Source: Niastella koreensis GR20-10 (lineage in GTDB: Bacteria > Bacteroidota > Bacteroidia > Chitinophagales > Chitinophagaceae). From it: a stretch of DNA of 64,000 bases. The notes under the pieces were generated by a model that was given only the letters and a program-made list of their open reading frames with translations, did not search any database and was not told where the DNA came from. Where the stretch lies: NCBI RefSeq assembly GCF_000246855.1, contig NC_016609.1:5592744-5656743 (forward strand), written 5' to 3'. Within the stretch, counting starts at the first letter, position 1; each line of letters opens with the position of its first letter. The position numbers and the translations under genes are program-made. Shown here piece after piece: positions 52,014 to 61,433 of this stretch.

Positions 52014-52211
52014 AGCAGCGGTCCTTCTACGCTAAACACCGAACACTTAAGGCATAACGCTTCTTCCCTTTCTTCAGCCTTCTTCCCCAATAGTTTATCA
52101 TTCTAATATTTCCGGTCAAAATCCTCCCATGCGCGATTGTCGCTTTCTGTACCTTTGCTCCTTTCCAAACATCCCAGTTCATCCCATTAATCTCATAAAT
52201 CCCAAGTTCAG

Positions 52212-52988
52212 ATGAGTGTATATATTGATCAGATGGGCCGGCCGGTGGAGTTACCTGCTTCACCCCGAAGGATTGTATCGCTGGTTCCTTCCATTACTGA
52301 ATTACTATATACTTTACAGCTCGATGACCAGGTGGCCGGCATCACCAAATTCTGCATACATCCCAATAACTGGTTCCGGGAAAAAACCCGCGTAGGTGGC
52401 ACCAAGGCCGTCAAGACCGATGTGATTCATGAATTACAACCCGATTTAATTATAGCCAATAAAGAAGAGAACGTAAAGGAACAGATTGAAGAACTGGCCG
52501 AACACTATCCTGTATGGGTAACTGATGTGAACAACCTGGCCGATGCCATGGAAATGATAGAGCAAATAGGCGCCATCACCAGCACCCAGCCACAGGCCAA
52601 CCGGTTAATCAGTCAGATCAATGCTGCCTTTTCCGACCTGCAACATAAAAACCAACCATTAAAAGCAGGGTACCTCATCTGGCGCAACCCCTACATGACC
52701 ATTGGTAAAGACACCTTTATTCACGATATGCTTGCCCGGTGCGGGTTTAAAAACATTTTTGAAAACACCACCCGCTACCCCGCCATCGAAACCTGGCAAC
52801 TGGCCCAATGCGATCTGTTATTACTTTCTTCAGAGCCCTACCCTTTTCAGCAAAAACACATCGACGAACTGCAGGCTGAATTACCCAATACCCGCATTAT
52901 TTTAGTTGATGGGGAAATGTTCAGCTGGTACGGCAGCCGCTTGTTACACGCGCCCGCCTACTTTACCAACTTATTACGGCAGTTATAG
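52212..52988 (+). CDS. BtuF/TroA-like helical-backbone receptor without signal peptide
   Basis: 258-residue protein of the cobalamin/iron-siderophore-binding fold: PRRIVSLVPSITELLYTLQLDDQVAGITKFCIHP, VGGTKAVKTDVIHELQPDLIIANKEEN, and TRYPAIETWQLAQCDLLLLSSEPYPF. The family normally is a periplasmic binding protein of an ABC importer. Here no signal peptide or lipobox precedes the fold, and no permease or ATPase gene lies nearby. This suggests a cytosolic binding protein or a protein with a cytosolic ligand. Next gene starts 14 bp later. Confidence 0.85.
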   Translation: MSVYIDQMGRPVELPASPRRIVSLVPSITELLYTLQLDDQVAGITKFCIHPNNWFREKTRVGGTKAVKTDVIHELQPDLIIANKEENVKEQIEELAEHYPVWVTDVNNLADAMEMIEQIGAITSTQPQANRLISQINAAFSDLQHKNQPLKAGYLIWRNPYMTIGKDTFIHDMLARCGFKNIFENTTRYPAIETWQLAQCDLLLLSSEPYPFQQKHIDELQAELPNTRIILVDGEMFSWYGSRLLHAPAYFTNLLRQL

Positions 52989-53002
52989 TAACTTTGGTAG
53001 AT

Positions 53003-54103
53003 ATGAATTCGATGATTGACAATATTGATACAAACGAGCCGAATAAGCCATCCCGCAAAAAACCAATGTTCCCGGTGCATGACCGCTTGCGTGGATATTT
53101 GAAAAATCATGGCCGTGAAGTAAAGCTGCCTGTATCATACAACGATCTGCTTCGCATTACGTATTCCCTTCCGTTAAAAGATAAAAAAGGCAACGATACC
53201 TATTGGGAAACGGTGGTGTACGATATGCGCGACTGGGAGTATATTCGCAACGGCCTGGTGCAGATGTATGCCATCCTGAAAACAGAAGGCGATCTTACGT
53301 TTACCAGTCACCTCGATGTAGCGCGGATTGACTATTGCAGTTTTGGTAATTCCAACCCCTTTCGCATCCGCATTGTAAACAAGTACAACGATAACTACGA
53401 TCACTACTATATTAAAATAGCCGATGCCTCGCGTATTTACGGGCTGGAGCTGGAACATACGCTGTCCCCCAACCGCATCACCTACCTCACCAATCAAAAC
53501 ACGTTGGTGGAGGAACATATTCCCGGTATTCCCGGCGATGTGTTTATTGCCCAGCATCTCAACGACCCGCATACCAACAAGATCAGGCTGGCGAAGGAGT
53601 TTGTAAAATTCAATGAGCGGTGTTTTGTACGCCTGTTGGGCGATATGCGTTCGTACAATTTTGTGGTTGATATTACCCCCGATATCGAAGACTATCAATA
53701 CCGCATCAGAGCTATCGACTTCGACCAGCAATCGTACGAGGGCCGTAAGAATTTATACATGCCCCAATTCTTTAAAGAAAATTACACGCTGGTTGATCTG
53801 TGCGCCAAGTTCCTTAATAAAGAAAGTATTCATCAGTATCAAACTGAAGAGCGCACCATGATGGCCTTTCGCGTAGCTTCTTCGCGATTCCGGCTAATGG
53901 AACTCCTGAACATTATGTCAAAGGACCATATCTCGGTTTCCGAAAAACTGCACCAGCTGCGTACCGAGCTGGGCGATTATTTTAACAATCCGCAATTCTA
54001 TAAATGTTCATCCATGGGGCAACTGGTAAAACGCCAGTTAAAACAAACCCTGCAGAAGAATTTAAAACTGATCCAGAAGAACCTGGGTAAGATCGAAGAC
54101 TAA
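53003..54103 (+). CDS. Conserved protein with protein-kinase-like catalytic motifs
   Basis: 366 residues from the ATG at 53003; a TTG nine bases upstream is an alternative. No known family is recognised, but the middle has a kinase-like layout: YYIKIADASRIYG (possible Lys strand, near residue 138), VEEHIPG (hinge-like), LLGDMRSYNFVVD with Asp214 and Asn219 spaced as in HRDxxxxN, and AIDFDQ with Asp239 and Asp241 at the DFG-like position. The C-terminus is helical and basic (KRQLKQTLQKNLKLIQKNLGKI). It may be a small-molecule or protein kinase. It is 14 bp from the BtuF-like gene, probably in one transcript. Confidence 0.6.
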   Translation: MNSMIDNIDTNEPNKPSRKKPMFPVHDRLRGYLKNHGREVKLPVSYNDLLRITYSLPLKDKKGNDTYWETVVYDMRDWEYIRNGLVQMYAILKTEGDLTFTSHLDVARIDYCSFGNSNPFRIRIVNKYNDNYDHYYIKIADASRIYGLELEHTLSPNRITYLTNQNTLVEEHIPGIPGDVFIAQHLNDPHTNKIRLAKEFVKFNERCFVRLLGDMRSYNFVVDITPDIEDYQYRIRAIDFDQQSYEGRKNLYMPQFFKENYTLVDLCAKFLNKESIHQYQTEERTMMAFRVASSRFRLMELLNIMSKDHISVSEKLHQLRTELGDYFNNPQFYKCSSMGQLVKRQLKQTLQKNLKLIQKNLGKIED

Positions 54104-54193
54104 TACAGCTGTAAGCCGAAAGCTGAAAGCAACACACTTCTGCGCGGCAACCCTGAACTCCGAACTTGAAACCTGGAACTTGAAACCTGAAAC
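54104..54193. repeat. Mosaic word array upstream of the MBL gene
   Basis: AGCTGTAAGCCGAAAGCTGAAAGC words (54106-54130), CTGCGCGGCAACC (54140-54152, also at 33761-33773), then GAACTTG AAACCTGG AACTTG AAACCTG (54160-54190). The order of blocks matches the array at 33690-33799. Confidence 0.55.
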
Positions 54194-55075
54194 ATGTTTT
54201 ATAATATAACCGGTTATTCAACCGCCTTATTTTCTACCTGGTATTTTATTGATGAGCTCCGGCTGTTGTTCGATGCGGGCGATGGGCTTATGGCCAACCT
54301 GTTGCAGAAGAGCAGGAAAATAGAACACGTGTTTATTTCCCATGCCGACCGCGATCATGTTACCGGTTTGCTGCAGTTCAATCAACTGAATTCACGGCCG
54401 GGTTTTCCTGTTATTTATTATCCCAAAGACAGCGGCTCTTTCCCCGCGCTGAGTGATTTTTCAGTAAAATTCGATCCGCATGTAACTGGCACCGTATGGA
54501 CGCCCATTTCGCCAGAAAACGATGTACCCATAAGGAAAGATATGTTCGTGAGGAGTATACCCAACACCCATGCGGCACAAAAAGGCGGCATCAGAAGTCT
54601 GAGCTTTAAGGTCATTCAAACCAAAATGAAATTAAACCCTGAGCTCGTAAAGTTGCCTGCAGCGGATATAAAACGAATTATTGAACAAAAGGGTAAAGCA
54701 AGAACGCACACCGAAGTTCAGACCAATTTAATCAGCTACTCCGGCGATACGCCGGTTGAAGACCTTGGCCGTTGGGAAAATTCGCAAATCCTCATTCACG
54801 AAGCCACCTTCCTGCGCGATGATGATGAGGAAAAGGAGCTGGGCGGCCACTCCGCCAAACACAGTTACCTGGAAGAGGTGATGGAAATGGTAAGCGGGTC
54901 AAACATTGAGCAACTCATCCTGGGCCATTTTAGCAGCCGGTACAGCGCCGAACAAATTGACAGCCGCATTATGGAATTATGTGAAAAATATGCAATCAAC
55001 ATTCCGGTGTTCAGGGTATTGCCCGGTGAGGTGGGTCATAACATCCTGCATGGCCAACCCGCGAATGCGAAGTAA
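54194..55075 (+). CDS. Metallo-beta-lactamase-fold hydrolase (RNase Z-like)
   Basis: 293-residue MBL-fold protein. The metal-binding motif HxHxDH reads HADRDH (His50, Asp52, Asp54, His55), so the second histidine is replaced by Asp. Further ligands lie in NTHAA, YSGDT, HEATF and GHFSSRY, as in RNase Z-type enzymes. A canonical tRNA processing role is possible but not certain because of the change and the unusual helical insert (about 140-175). Single gene. Confidence 0.8.
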   Translation: MFYNITGYSTALFSTWYFIDELRLLFDAGDGLMANLLQKSRKIEHVFISHADRDHVTGLLQFNQLNSRPGFPVIYYPKDSGSFPALSDFSVKFDPHVTGTVWTPISPENDVPIRKDMFVRSIPNTHAAQKGGIRSLSFKVIQTKMKLNPELVKLPAADIKRIIEQKGKARTHTEVQTNLISYSGDTPVEDLGRWENSQILIHEATFLRDDDEEKELGGHSAKHSYLEEVMEMVSGSNIEQLILGHFSSRYSAEQIDSRIMELCEKYAINIPVFRVLPGEVGHNILHGQPANAK

Positions 55076-55219
55076 CACATACATCATGTAACAAATACGC
55101 CAACATTCATTGCTAATTAACTATCTTCGCGTTGCATTAAAAAAAGCCTTAATCCATTAAATATTTTCAAACGCTTTTGATATTCAATTAAATAACAACA
55201 CGCTTTAACACTGTAAACG

Positions 55220-56287
55220 ATGAAGAAATACAAACCAGGAGTACTCTTTGGTGAAGAACTCGAAGCTTTGTATAAGGATGCCAAAGAGAACCAATTTGCC
55301 TTACCAGCAGTTAATACAATTGGCACTAATACGATCAACGCTACGCTTGAGACAGCCGCAAAGGTAAATTCCCCTGTAATTATTCAATTCTCCAATGGCG
55401 GTGCCCAGTTCATTGCCGGTAAAGGTATGCCCAACGAAGAGCTGCAGGGCAATATCTCCGGCGGTATTTCCGGTGCATTGCATATACATAATGTTGCCAA
55501 ATATTACGGTGTACCGGTTGTGCTGCACACCGACCATGCTGCTAAAAAATGGTTACCGTGGATCAGCGGTCTTATCGATGCCGGTGAACAATATTTCAAA
55601 GAGAAAAAACAACCTCTGTTCAGTTCTCACATGCTCGATCTGAGCGAAGAGCCTATCGAAGAGAACATCCATACTTCAGTTGAATTTTACAAACGCATGG
55701 CGCCCCTGGGCATGGGTATTGAAATTGAGCTGGGTGTTACCGGTGGTGAAGAAGACGGCGTTGATAACAGCGGTGTTGAAAATGATAAATTATATACCCA
55801 GCCTCAGCACGTAGCGTATGCGTATGAGCAATTGGGCAAAGTAGGACGTATGTTTACCGTAGCTGCTGCTTTTGGTAATGTGCACGGGGTGTACAGTCCG
55901 GGTAATGTTGAATTGCGTCCTGAGATCCTAAAGAACAGCCAGGATTATATTCAGAAAACCTACAAAACCGGCGAAAAGCCCGTATACTTTGTATTCCACG
56001 GCGGTAGCGGTTCTCCCCAACACCAGATCCGCGAAGCCATCAGTTACGGCGCTATCAAAATGAACATCGATACCGATCTGCAATGGGCTTTCTGGGAAGG
56101 TATCCTGAAGTACTACAAAAAGAGCGAAGGTTATCTGCAAGACCAGCTGGGCAACCCCGAAGGCGCAGATAAACCAAACAAAAAATACTACGACCCCCGG
56201 GTTTGGTTGCGTAAAGGCGAAGAAAACTTTATTAAACGTTTAGAAATAGCGTTTGATGATTTGAATTGCATCAACAGAAACGCATAA
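55220..56287 (+). CDS. fbaA: Fructose-bisphosphate aldolase, class II
   Basis: Zinc aldolase of glycolysis and gluconeogenesis. The 355-residue protein has the class IIA layout: FALPAVNTIGTNTINATLETAA, PVVLHTDHAAKKWLPWISGLIDAG with the zinc His and catalytic Asp, IELGVTGGEEDGVDN, VHGVYSPGNVELRPEIL, HGGSGSP and KMNIDTDLQWAF. It is followed by a strong terminator and then by a class I aldolase. Confidence 0.95.
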   Translation: MKKYKPGVLFGEELEALYKDAKENQFALPAVNTIGTNTINATLETAAKVNSPVIIQFSNGGAQFIAGKGMPNEELQGNISGGISGALHIHNVAKYYGVPVVLHTDHAAKKWLPWISGLIDAGEQYFKEKKQPLFSSHMLDLSEEPIEENIHTSVEFYKRMAPLGMGIEIELGVTGGEEDGVDNSGVENDKLYTQPQHVAYAYEQLGKVGRMFTVAAAFGNVHGVYSPGNVELRPEILKNSQDYIQKTYKTGEKPVYFVFHGGSGSPQHQIREAISYGAIKMNIDTDLQWAFWEGILKYYKKSEGYLQDQLGNPEGADKPNKKYYDPRVWLRKGEENFIKRLEIAFDDLNCINRNA

Positions 56288-56338
56288 AGTTTAGAATTTA
56301 ATTTCCGATCTTTTTAGCGGGTTAAATTATTATGAACC

Positions 56339-56368
56339 AAGGGTCGACGGTACCGTCGGCCCTTTTGT
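56339..56368 (+). terminator. Terminator of fbaA
   Basis: AAGGGTCGACGG (56339-56350), TA, CCGTCGGCCCTT (56353-56364) with one G-U, followed by TT. Confidence 0.8.
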
Positions 56369-56403
56369 TGCGTCGCACACTTGTACGGCATATCTTTGGG
56401 CAG

Positions 56404-56490
56404 CTGGAAAAACAGGTAAAAGCCAAAAGCGGAAAGCCTACAACTAAAATGTATTTGGCTTTGAGCTTTAGCCTTTAGGCTTTAAGCCGC
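56404..56490. repeat. Degenerate copy of the GGCTTTA word module
   Basis: AAAAGCCAAAAGCGGAAAGCC words (56419-56440) and GTATTTGGCTTTGAGCTTTAG, CCTTTAGGCTTTAAGCCGC (56452-56490) are a diverged relative of the 71-nt module at 26174-26244. Confidence 0.55.
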
Positions 56491-56551
56491 TTTCCTGTGG
56501 AATATGAATTGCATTAACGATTGACAATTCACTATAAACTCAAAAACAAGT

Positions 56552-57610
56552 ATGCCGTCTAAAAAAATCGTCGACCTGTTAGGTGACAAAGCCTCCTATC
56601 TATTGGAACACAAGGCTACCGCAATTGACAAATCAACAATTACCCTACCCTCTCCCAATCACATTGAAGAAATCTGGGTCAACAGCAACCGAAGCAACCA
56701 GGTGTTGCGCAGTTTGCAAACCCTGTTAAGTCATGGCCGTTTGGCCGATACCGGTTTTTGCAGCATCTTCCCGGTAGATCAGGGCATCGAGCACAGTGGT
56801 GGCTCAGCCTTCGCTCCCAATCCAATTTATTTCGATCCTGAAAATATTATCAAACTCGCTATTGAAGGCGGTTGTAATGCAGTAGCCAGTACATATGGCG
56901 TATTGGGCATTATGAGCCGTAAATATGCACACCGCATTCCTTTTATAGTAAAGATCAATCACAACGAATTTTTAAGTCTGCCCAATAAGTACGATCAAAC
57001 TATGTTCGGTACTATCAGAAGTGCATGGAACATGGGTGCAGTAGCAGTGGGCGCTACTATTTACTGGGGTTCTGCCGAAAGCGCCCGCCAGTTAAAGGAA
57101 GTGGCCGAAGCGTTTGAAATGGCGCACGAGCTGGGCATGGCCACCATCCTGTGGTGCTATACCCGTAACAACGGGTTTAAAGTTGATGGGGTGGATTATC
57201 ATACTGCCGCCGACTTTACCGGCCAGGCCAACCATTTGGGTGTTACATTGCAAGCCGATATCATAAAACAAAAACTACCCACCAATAACGGCGGTTACCT
57301 GGCTACCAAACACGGTAAAACATCACCGTTAGTGTATGAAAAACTCACTACCGATCACCCTATCGATCTATGCCGTTACCAGGTATTGAATTGCTACAGA
57401 GGACGTGTTGGTTTAATCAACAGTGGCGGCGAAAGCAAAGGCTCCAGTGATCTGGCCGATTCAGTATACACGGCTGTTATCAATAAAAGAGCCGGTGGTA
57501 TGGGTTTGATCCTGGGCCGTAAAGCATTCCAGCGCCCGATGAAAGAAGGCATCGAGTTGTTGAATGCCACGCAGGATGTTTATCTCGACAAGGATATTAC
57601 CGTAGCTTAA
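56552..57610 (+). CDS. Fructose-bisphosphate aldolase, class I (DhnA/FbaB type)
   Basis: 352-residue Schiff-base aldolase of the DhnA family. Landmarks: [88 protein letters not shown], and [15 protein letters not shown] with [14 protein letters not shown] near the C-terminus. It duplicates the activity of the upstream class II enzyme but by metal-free chemistry. The class I form is often tied to gluconeogenesis or metal limitation. Confidence 0.92.
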   Translation: MPSKKIVDLLGDKASYLLEHKATAIDKSTITLPSPNHIEEIWVNSNRSNQVLRSLQTLLSHGRLADTGFCSIFPVDQGIEHSGGSAFAPNPIYFDPENIIKLAIEGGCNAVASTYGVLGIMSRKYAHRIPFIVKINHNEFLSLPNKYDQTMFGTIRSAWNMGAVAVGATIYWGSAESARQLKEVAEAFEMAHELGMATILWCYTRNNGFKVDGVDYHTAADFTGQANHLGVTLQADIIKQKLPTNNGGYLATKHGKTSPLVYEKLTTDHPIDLCRYQVLNCYRGRVGLINSGGESKGSSDLADSVYTAVINKRAGGMGLILGRKAFQRPMKEGIELLNATQDVYLDKDITVA

Positions 57611-57611
57611 T

Positions 57612-57685
57612 AATATCGAACGCCGAATGTCGAAGTAAATACACTTCTACATTCGGCGTTCATCATTCAATATTCGACATTACAT
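57612..57685. terminator. Hairpin and CAATATT words between convergent genes
   Basis: AACGCCGAATGT (57619-57630) with ACATTCGGCGTT (57649-57660), extended inward by GAAGT/ACTTC. A CAATATTCGACATT word follows (57667-57681). It has no T-run, so termination is not certain. Confidence 0.5.
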
Positions 57686-58864
57686 TCCTTTGGATTTCCA
57701 TTCGCTTAAATTCTTATACACCTGTGGTGTTATCCGAAGCGCGGCCATGCCCGATAAAAAGCTGCTGGTGTGAATGCCAACTACATACCGGCTGTTGCCC
57801 GATTTAACCCAAATGGGTGCGCCGCTTTGACAACGCTGTACCTGCTGATCGTAGCGAATCTGGCTGGCAGTCACTGAACGAACATTCAACTGGGCAAACC
57901 ACAACTGGTTGGTCATATTCATTAACGCTTCCTTCAATTTTGGCGCACTCTGCAGTTCAGTTTCTTCTTCCTGTCCTTCGCCGCCCAGCTCAGCCTGTTG
58001 TTCATACTGCCGTTGATACTGACCCTCAAAAATACCCCGTTGATGCTGGAATTGCCGTTTCTGGAACCGGAGGAAAGCCTGCCTGGTATGTTGAATAATG
58101 GGGTAATCTGCCAGGTTCAACGTAGCTGCTTCCAGCAGTTCATCTTTCATGGCAGAAAATCCAAACGTACCTGTTTGATTGCCCAGTGCAGAATTGTTGG
58201 GCAGAACAATGGCCGCATAATCCTGGTTCCGGTTTTTTGCTTTTGTCCAGCCTGCCACAGATTTGAAGATCCTGGCAACAGCGGAACCATATGGGCGGCT
58301 CTCATTACTTAACCCGGGTATAACTTCAATACTGCGGGCCCAGCCGCCATGTTCATGTAAATAAACACAATGCCCTGTTGTAATAACTGTACGCGGGCCA
58401 ATAAAAAAACCTGTTCCGTACCAGCGGGTATTGTCGCTGGCAGTAATAATTAACCGGCAAATAGCCCTGAAAGGAAAAGTAGTGGAATCATTTACCGGCA
58501 TACGGCCTTCCAGCTCTTCTTCTATTTCGCCCATAACCGGTTGTGTTTGTTGTAGCTTTATCATTAGTTCGCCATAACTGGCAAACACGGCATCCAATGG
58601 TTGATCGCCTTCCATTTCCATCCCTGGTTCTTCCAGTACGTCTTCGCGAAGCGCCATACCTGCCTGTGATAACACATTCGAGGTTTCGCGGTGCATTTCT
58701 TCCGGTCTTAATGAAGAAAAGCCAGTTCCCTGACCTACTTGTTCCGCTTCAAACACAGGGGTTTCGGACAAAACTTTTCTTCTTTGTTCAACTTCGGAAA
58801 CTGTTTCTGAAAATGTTTCTGAATGACCGCCATTGGGTCTTTGCGACATGGTTTTAGTGCCCAT
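57680..58864 (-). CDS. Trypsin-like serine peptidase with a long Gln/Glu-rich insert
   Basis: 394 residues. A disordered acidic N-terminal part (about 1-128) has no signal peptide. The trypsin-like core has His165 in VITTGHCVYLH, Asp215 in NRNQDYAAIV and Ser347 in RCQSGAPIWV, the catalytic triad of V8-type glutamyl-type peptidases. Between Asp and Ser an insert of about 65 residues (about 257-322) is rich in Gln and Glu and would protrude from the fold. Localisation is puzzling since there is no export signal. It may be activated by proteolysis of the long N-terminus. Confidence 0.8.
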   Translation of the reverse strand: MGTKTMSQRPNGGHSETFSETVSEVEQRRKVLSETPVFEAEQVGQGTGFSSLRPEEMHRETSNVLSQAGMALREDVLEEPGMEMEGDQPLDAVFASYGELMIKLQQTQPVMGEIEEELEGRMPVNDSTTFPFRAICRLIITASDNTRWYGTGFFIGPRTVITTGHCVYLHEHGGWARSIEVIPGLSNESRPYGSAVARIFKSVAGWTKAKNRNQDYAAIVLPNNSALGNQTGTFGFSAMKDELLEAATLNLADYPIIQHTRQAFLRFQKRQFQHQRGIFEGQYQRQYEQQAELGGEGQEEETELQSAPKLKEALMNMTNQLWFAQLNVRSVTASQIRYDQQVQRCQSGAPIWVKSGNSRYVVGIHTSSFLSGMAALRITPQVYKNLSEWKSKGM

Positions 58865-59169
58865 AAAATTTTGTTTTCTGGTTAGAAAATGTTGATATAA
58901 ACCCGGCCGGAGTTCACAAAAGAAATAACAAACCTAACAGCGAGTAAAGGCAATACTTTATCTGAACAATAAAGTATAAACACTAACCAGTTTTTTCGGT
59001 AGCAAAAAAATTCAGGTGCGCAATATAGAATAAATAAAATATCAGAAACAATGATCCTGCTTAGGTTTCCGCGTTTTTTAACGCCTTATCGTTATTGCCG
59101 GCAGAAAATAAAAAAGTGAGTTACTGTTAACAGCAACTCACCTGTATTTACCGTCTCAACTTAATTTTT
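58865..59169. other. 305-bp AT-rich spacer containing a terminator
   Basis: Upstream region of the peptidase gene, AT-rich and without word arrays, ending in the terminator 59116-59141. Confidence 0.3.
59116..59141 (-). terminator. Terminator of the Gly/His/Tyr-rich protein gene
   Basis: GTGAGTT (59116-59122) with AACTCAC (59135-59141) enclosing CTGTTAACAG. The minus-strand tail is TTTTTATTTT. Confidence 0.7.
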
Positions 59170-59706
59170 TTACCAGCCATGGCGCCCGTGACCATGTCCA
59201 TACCCATGTCCACGGCCATGCTCTTCATACCCACGGTCTTCATAACCACGTCCTTCATAATGGCCATATGCATGCCCGCGCGGACCACCATAATAACTTT
59301 CCCGGTAATAACCACCACGTGGACCGCAATCGCGAATTACCGGTTGATGCCCGTAATAACCTCTGTAACGGGCGTATACTACCCGATCGTTATAAAAGTG
59401 CGTATATGGTCTTGGACTGTTGCAAACCACTTTATAACCGCTATACAGGTCATAATCGCGGCAACGCGCGGGTAAATTGTACGAGAACACCCAGTTGGGC
59501 CCGTTCAGGTAAACGAACTGGCGTTGGGGAACATAATAGTAGCATTCAATATCAGGCAGGTAATAATAATCGGCAGATGCATAACCGGCAGGCGCCCACT
59601 GGGGTTGCGCTCCAATGTTCACGCTTACACTAACCTGCGCTTTTGATTGCAGGGTAGCTGTAGTTAAAAAGGCAAGTAGAGGCAAGATTGGTAAAACCCG
59701 TTTCAT
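59170..59706 (-). CDS. Secreted Tyr/Gly/His-rich protein
   Basis: 178-residue exported protein (signal peptide to about residue 23, ending SKAQ). The core YYYLPDIECYYYVPQRQFVYLNG is a motif common in small Bacteroidota proteins of unknown function. The C-terminal 55 residues are a Gly/His/Tyr/Arg-rich tail (GHAYGHYEGRGYEDRGYEEH, then GRGHGYGHGHGRHGW), which could bind metals or polyanions. The protein probably sits in the periplasm or outer membrane. Confidence 0.75.
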   Translation of the reverse strand: MKRVLPILPLLAFLTTATLQSKAQVSVSVNIGAQPQWAPAGYASADYYYLPDIECYYYVPQRQFVYLNGPNWVFSYNLPARCRDYDLYSGYKVVCNSPRPYTHFYNDRVVYARYRGYYGHQPVIRDCGPRGGYYRESYYGGPRGHAYGHYEGRGYEDRGYEEHGRGHGYGHGHGRHGW

Positions 59707-59912
59707 AAATCATCGATTTGGTTACTAATATGAATCCAAAATACATGCCTTATCGATATGTAAATGTGGACAACCCAACAATTAACAAATTTTAAGATAT
59801 AAACTGGTTTCCAATTGGTTAAACCGTTAAAAACAGCTTAAAATTGCTATTTGCATTAAGCCTTTGCAATCTTTTAAGAAATGAACACTTTTCAAAATTC
59901 GTTTATACCTTT

Positions 59913-61394
59913 ATGGGGCTTATGAGATCAAATATACGGGGGTTGATGCACTCCTCCTTTTTCCTTTTTCATTTGGTAGCGGCTACTTTTGTTTGGGTAT
60001 TTGTATGGCGGCATGCCTGTAAGATGGATATCGTTTACGATGAAGCTTCTTCTTTCCGGTTATTAAAAATGGGAATATACCGCGCATTGCCCGGCGTTGC
60101 CAATACGCACTGGCTGAACAGTTTTTTCATGCGGTTAACGATGACCTTTAATGATTCGGTTGTTTGTTTGCGCCTGCATTCCATAATCGCTTTTCCGTTT
60201 TTTGCACATGGTATATACCGGCTGGCAACACATATAAAAAATAGCGGGGCACAGCTTGCCTTCTATTGTTTAGCCATATTCAATCCCTACGTGCTCGATT
60301 TCTTTTCCCTGGCAAGGGGCTATGGCATGGCGATTACCTTTCAGGCCTGGACCATCCTGTTCGTTATAAAAGCGGTTCAAACGGAATTTAATTACCGGTT
60401 GTGGCTACGGGTAGTTATCCTGAGTGCATTGACGCTTGGCGCCAATTTATCGTACCAGTACACCGTCATGGCTATTACGGGCGGGTACCTGATCTATAAC
60501 AGTTTTACCGATTATTTTTTTAGCTGGTATACCAACAAACAAAAAAGAAGAATAACCTGGCTTTTTGTTTTGATGCTGTTCCTTGCCACCGTTGACCTAT
60601 TGTTTATAAAGTATTATGGCAAGGACCTGGAATTTGGCGGCAGGGAAAATTTTATATCCTCTGTATTTAGCTCGTTCTGGGAATATAGTCTTTATAACGC
60701 CGGTTACATCTCCCTGTCTATATGGCTGGGCTGGTGCACCCTTGTATTGATAATAGCAGCCAGTATCTATTTTATTATAAAAACCGTCCAACAAAAAAAA
60801 GCAGGCGTTGGAATTATCGCCGCTTTCATTACCGGCGGTATTTTTTTACTGGGCATTATTTTTCACCTGGTCTTTAATACGCCCTTTATTACGGGCAGAA
60901 CTGCGTTGCAATGGTATGTGCCGGGATTGTTCACCATCTTTTTATTTATCGGTGATTGGAAGCTGCCTGCAATGAAATATCGTTTTATCTGTTATGGTGC
61001 AGGAATGGTAACCGGGATGCTGGTAATTTTTCATTTTGCCACCAACCATGGCAGCAGCCGTTGCCTGGAATATTATATAGAAGATCCCACCCGCCAGCCG
61101 CTGTACGATCTTTACGCGCAACACCCTAAACATCCTGCTATTTCTTTCTGGATCTTTGGTGTTTATAACGACTATTATTCACTGGTAGACTCACTAACCC
61201 CGTCAGCGATAACCTTCAAAGAATTTTCCAACAGGCCATTAAAGAGTAAAGACATCCAGATCCTGAATGAAAGCGATTACATTATTGTACATACCAAAAC
61301 CACTACCAATTACCTGGATAGTGCCCATATTTCTTATACTATTCTTAAAACCTATGCGGGCAGTGAATTCAAAATTTTAAAGCTCAATCACTGA
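59913..61394 (+). CDS. Multi-pass GT-C-like membrane protein
   Basis: 493 residues from ATG 59913 (59922 is equally possible). It has about ten hydrophobic segments between residues 15 and 400 and a soluble C-terminal domain (about 400-493). The first extracytoplasmic loop carries DIVYDEASSFRLLKMG with an Asp-Glu pair at the place of the GT-C acidic motif, and the layout resembles lipid-linked-sugar glycosyltransferases. The donor and acceptor are unknown, and the family match is weak. Single gene. Confidence 0.65.
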   Translation: MGLMRSNIRGLMHSSFFLFHLVAATFVWVFVWRHACKMDIVYDEASSFRLLKMGIYRALPGVANTHWLNSFFMRLTMTFNDSVVCLRLHSIIAFPFFAHGIYRLATHIKNSGAQLAFYCLAIFNPYVLDFFSLARGYGMAITFQAWTILFVIKAVQTEFNYRLWLRVVILSALTLGANLSYQYTVMAITGGYLIYNSFTDYFFSWYTNKQKRRITWLFVLMLFLATVDLLFIKYYGKDLEFGGRENFISSVFSSFWEYSLYNAGYISLSIWLGWCTLVLIIAASIYFIIKTVQQKKAGVGIIAAFITGGIFLLGIIFHLVFNTPFITGRTALQWYVPGLFTIFLFIGDWKLPAMKYRFICYGAGMVTGMLVIFHFATNHGSSRCLEYYIEDPTRQPLYDLYAQHPKHPAISFWIFGVYNDYYSLVDSLTPSAITFKEFSNRPLKSKDIQILNESDYIIVHTKTTTNYLDSAHISYTILKTYAGSEFKILKLNH

Positions 61395-61400
61395 TCGTCA

Positions 61401-61433
61401 AAAAAAAGACAGCCAGCCATGCGGCCGACTGTC
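61401..61433 (-). terminator. Intrinsic terminator in minus orientation
   Basis: GACAGCCAGCC (61408-61418), loop ATGC, GGCCGACTGTC (61423-61433), two G-U pairs when read on the minus strand, followed there by eight T. It lies 540 bp beyond the M16 gene terminator, so it may end a separate minus-strand transcript or serve the convergent GT-C gene. Confidence 0.55.
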
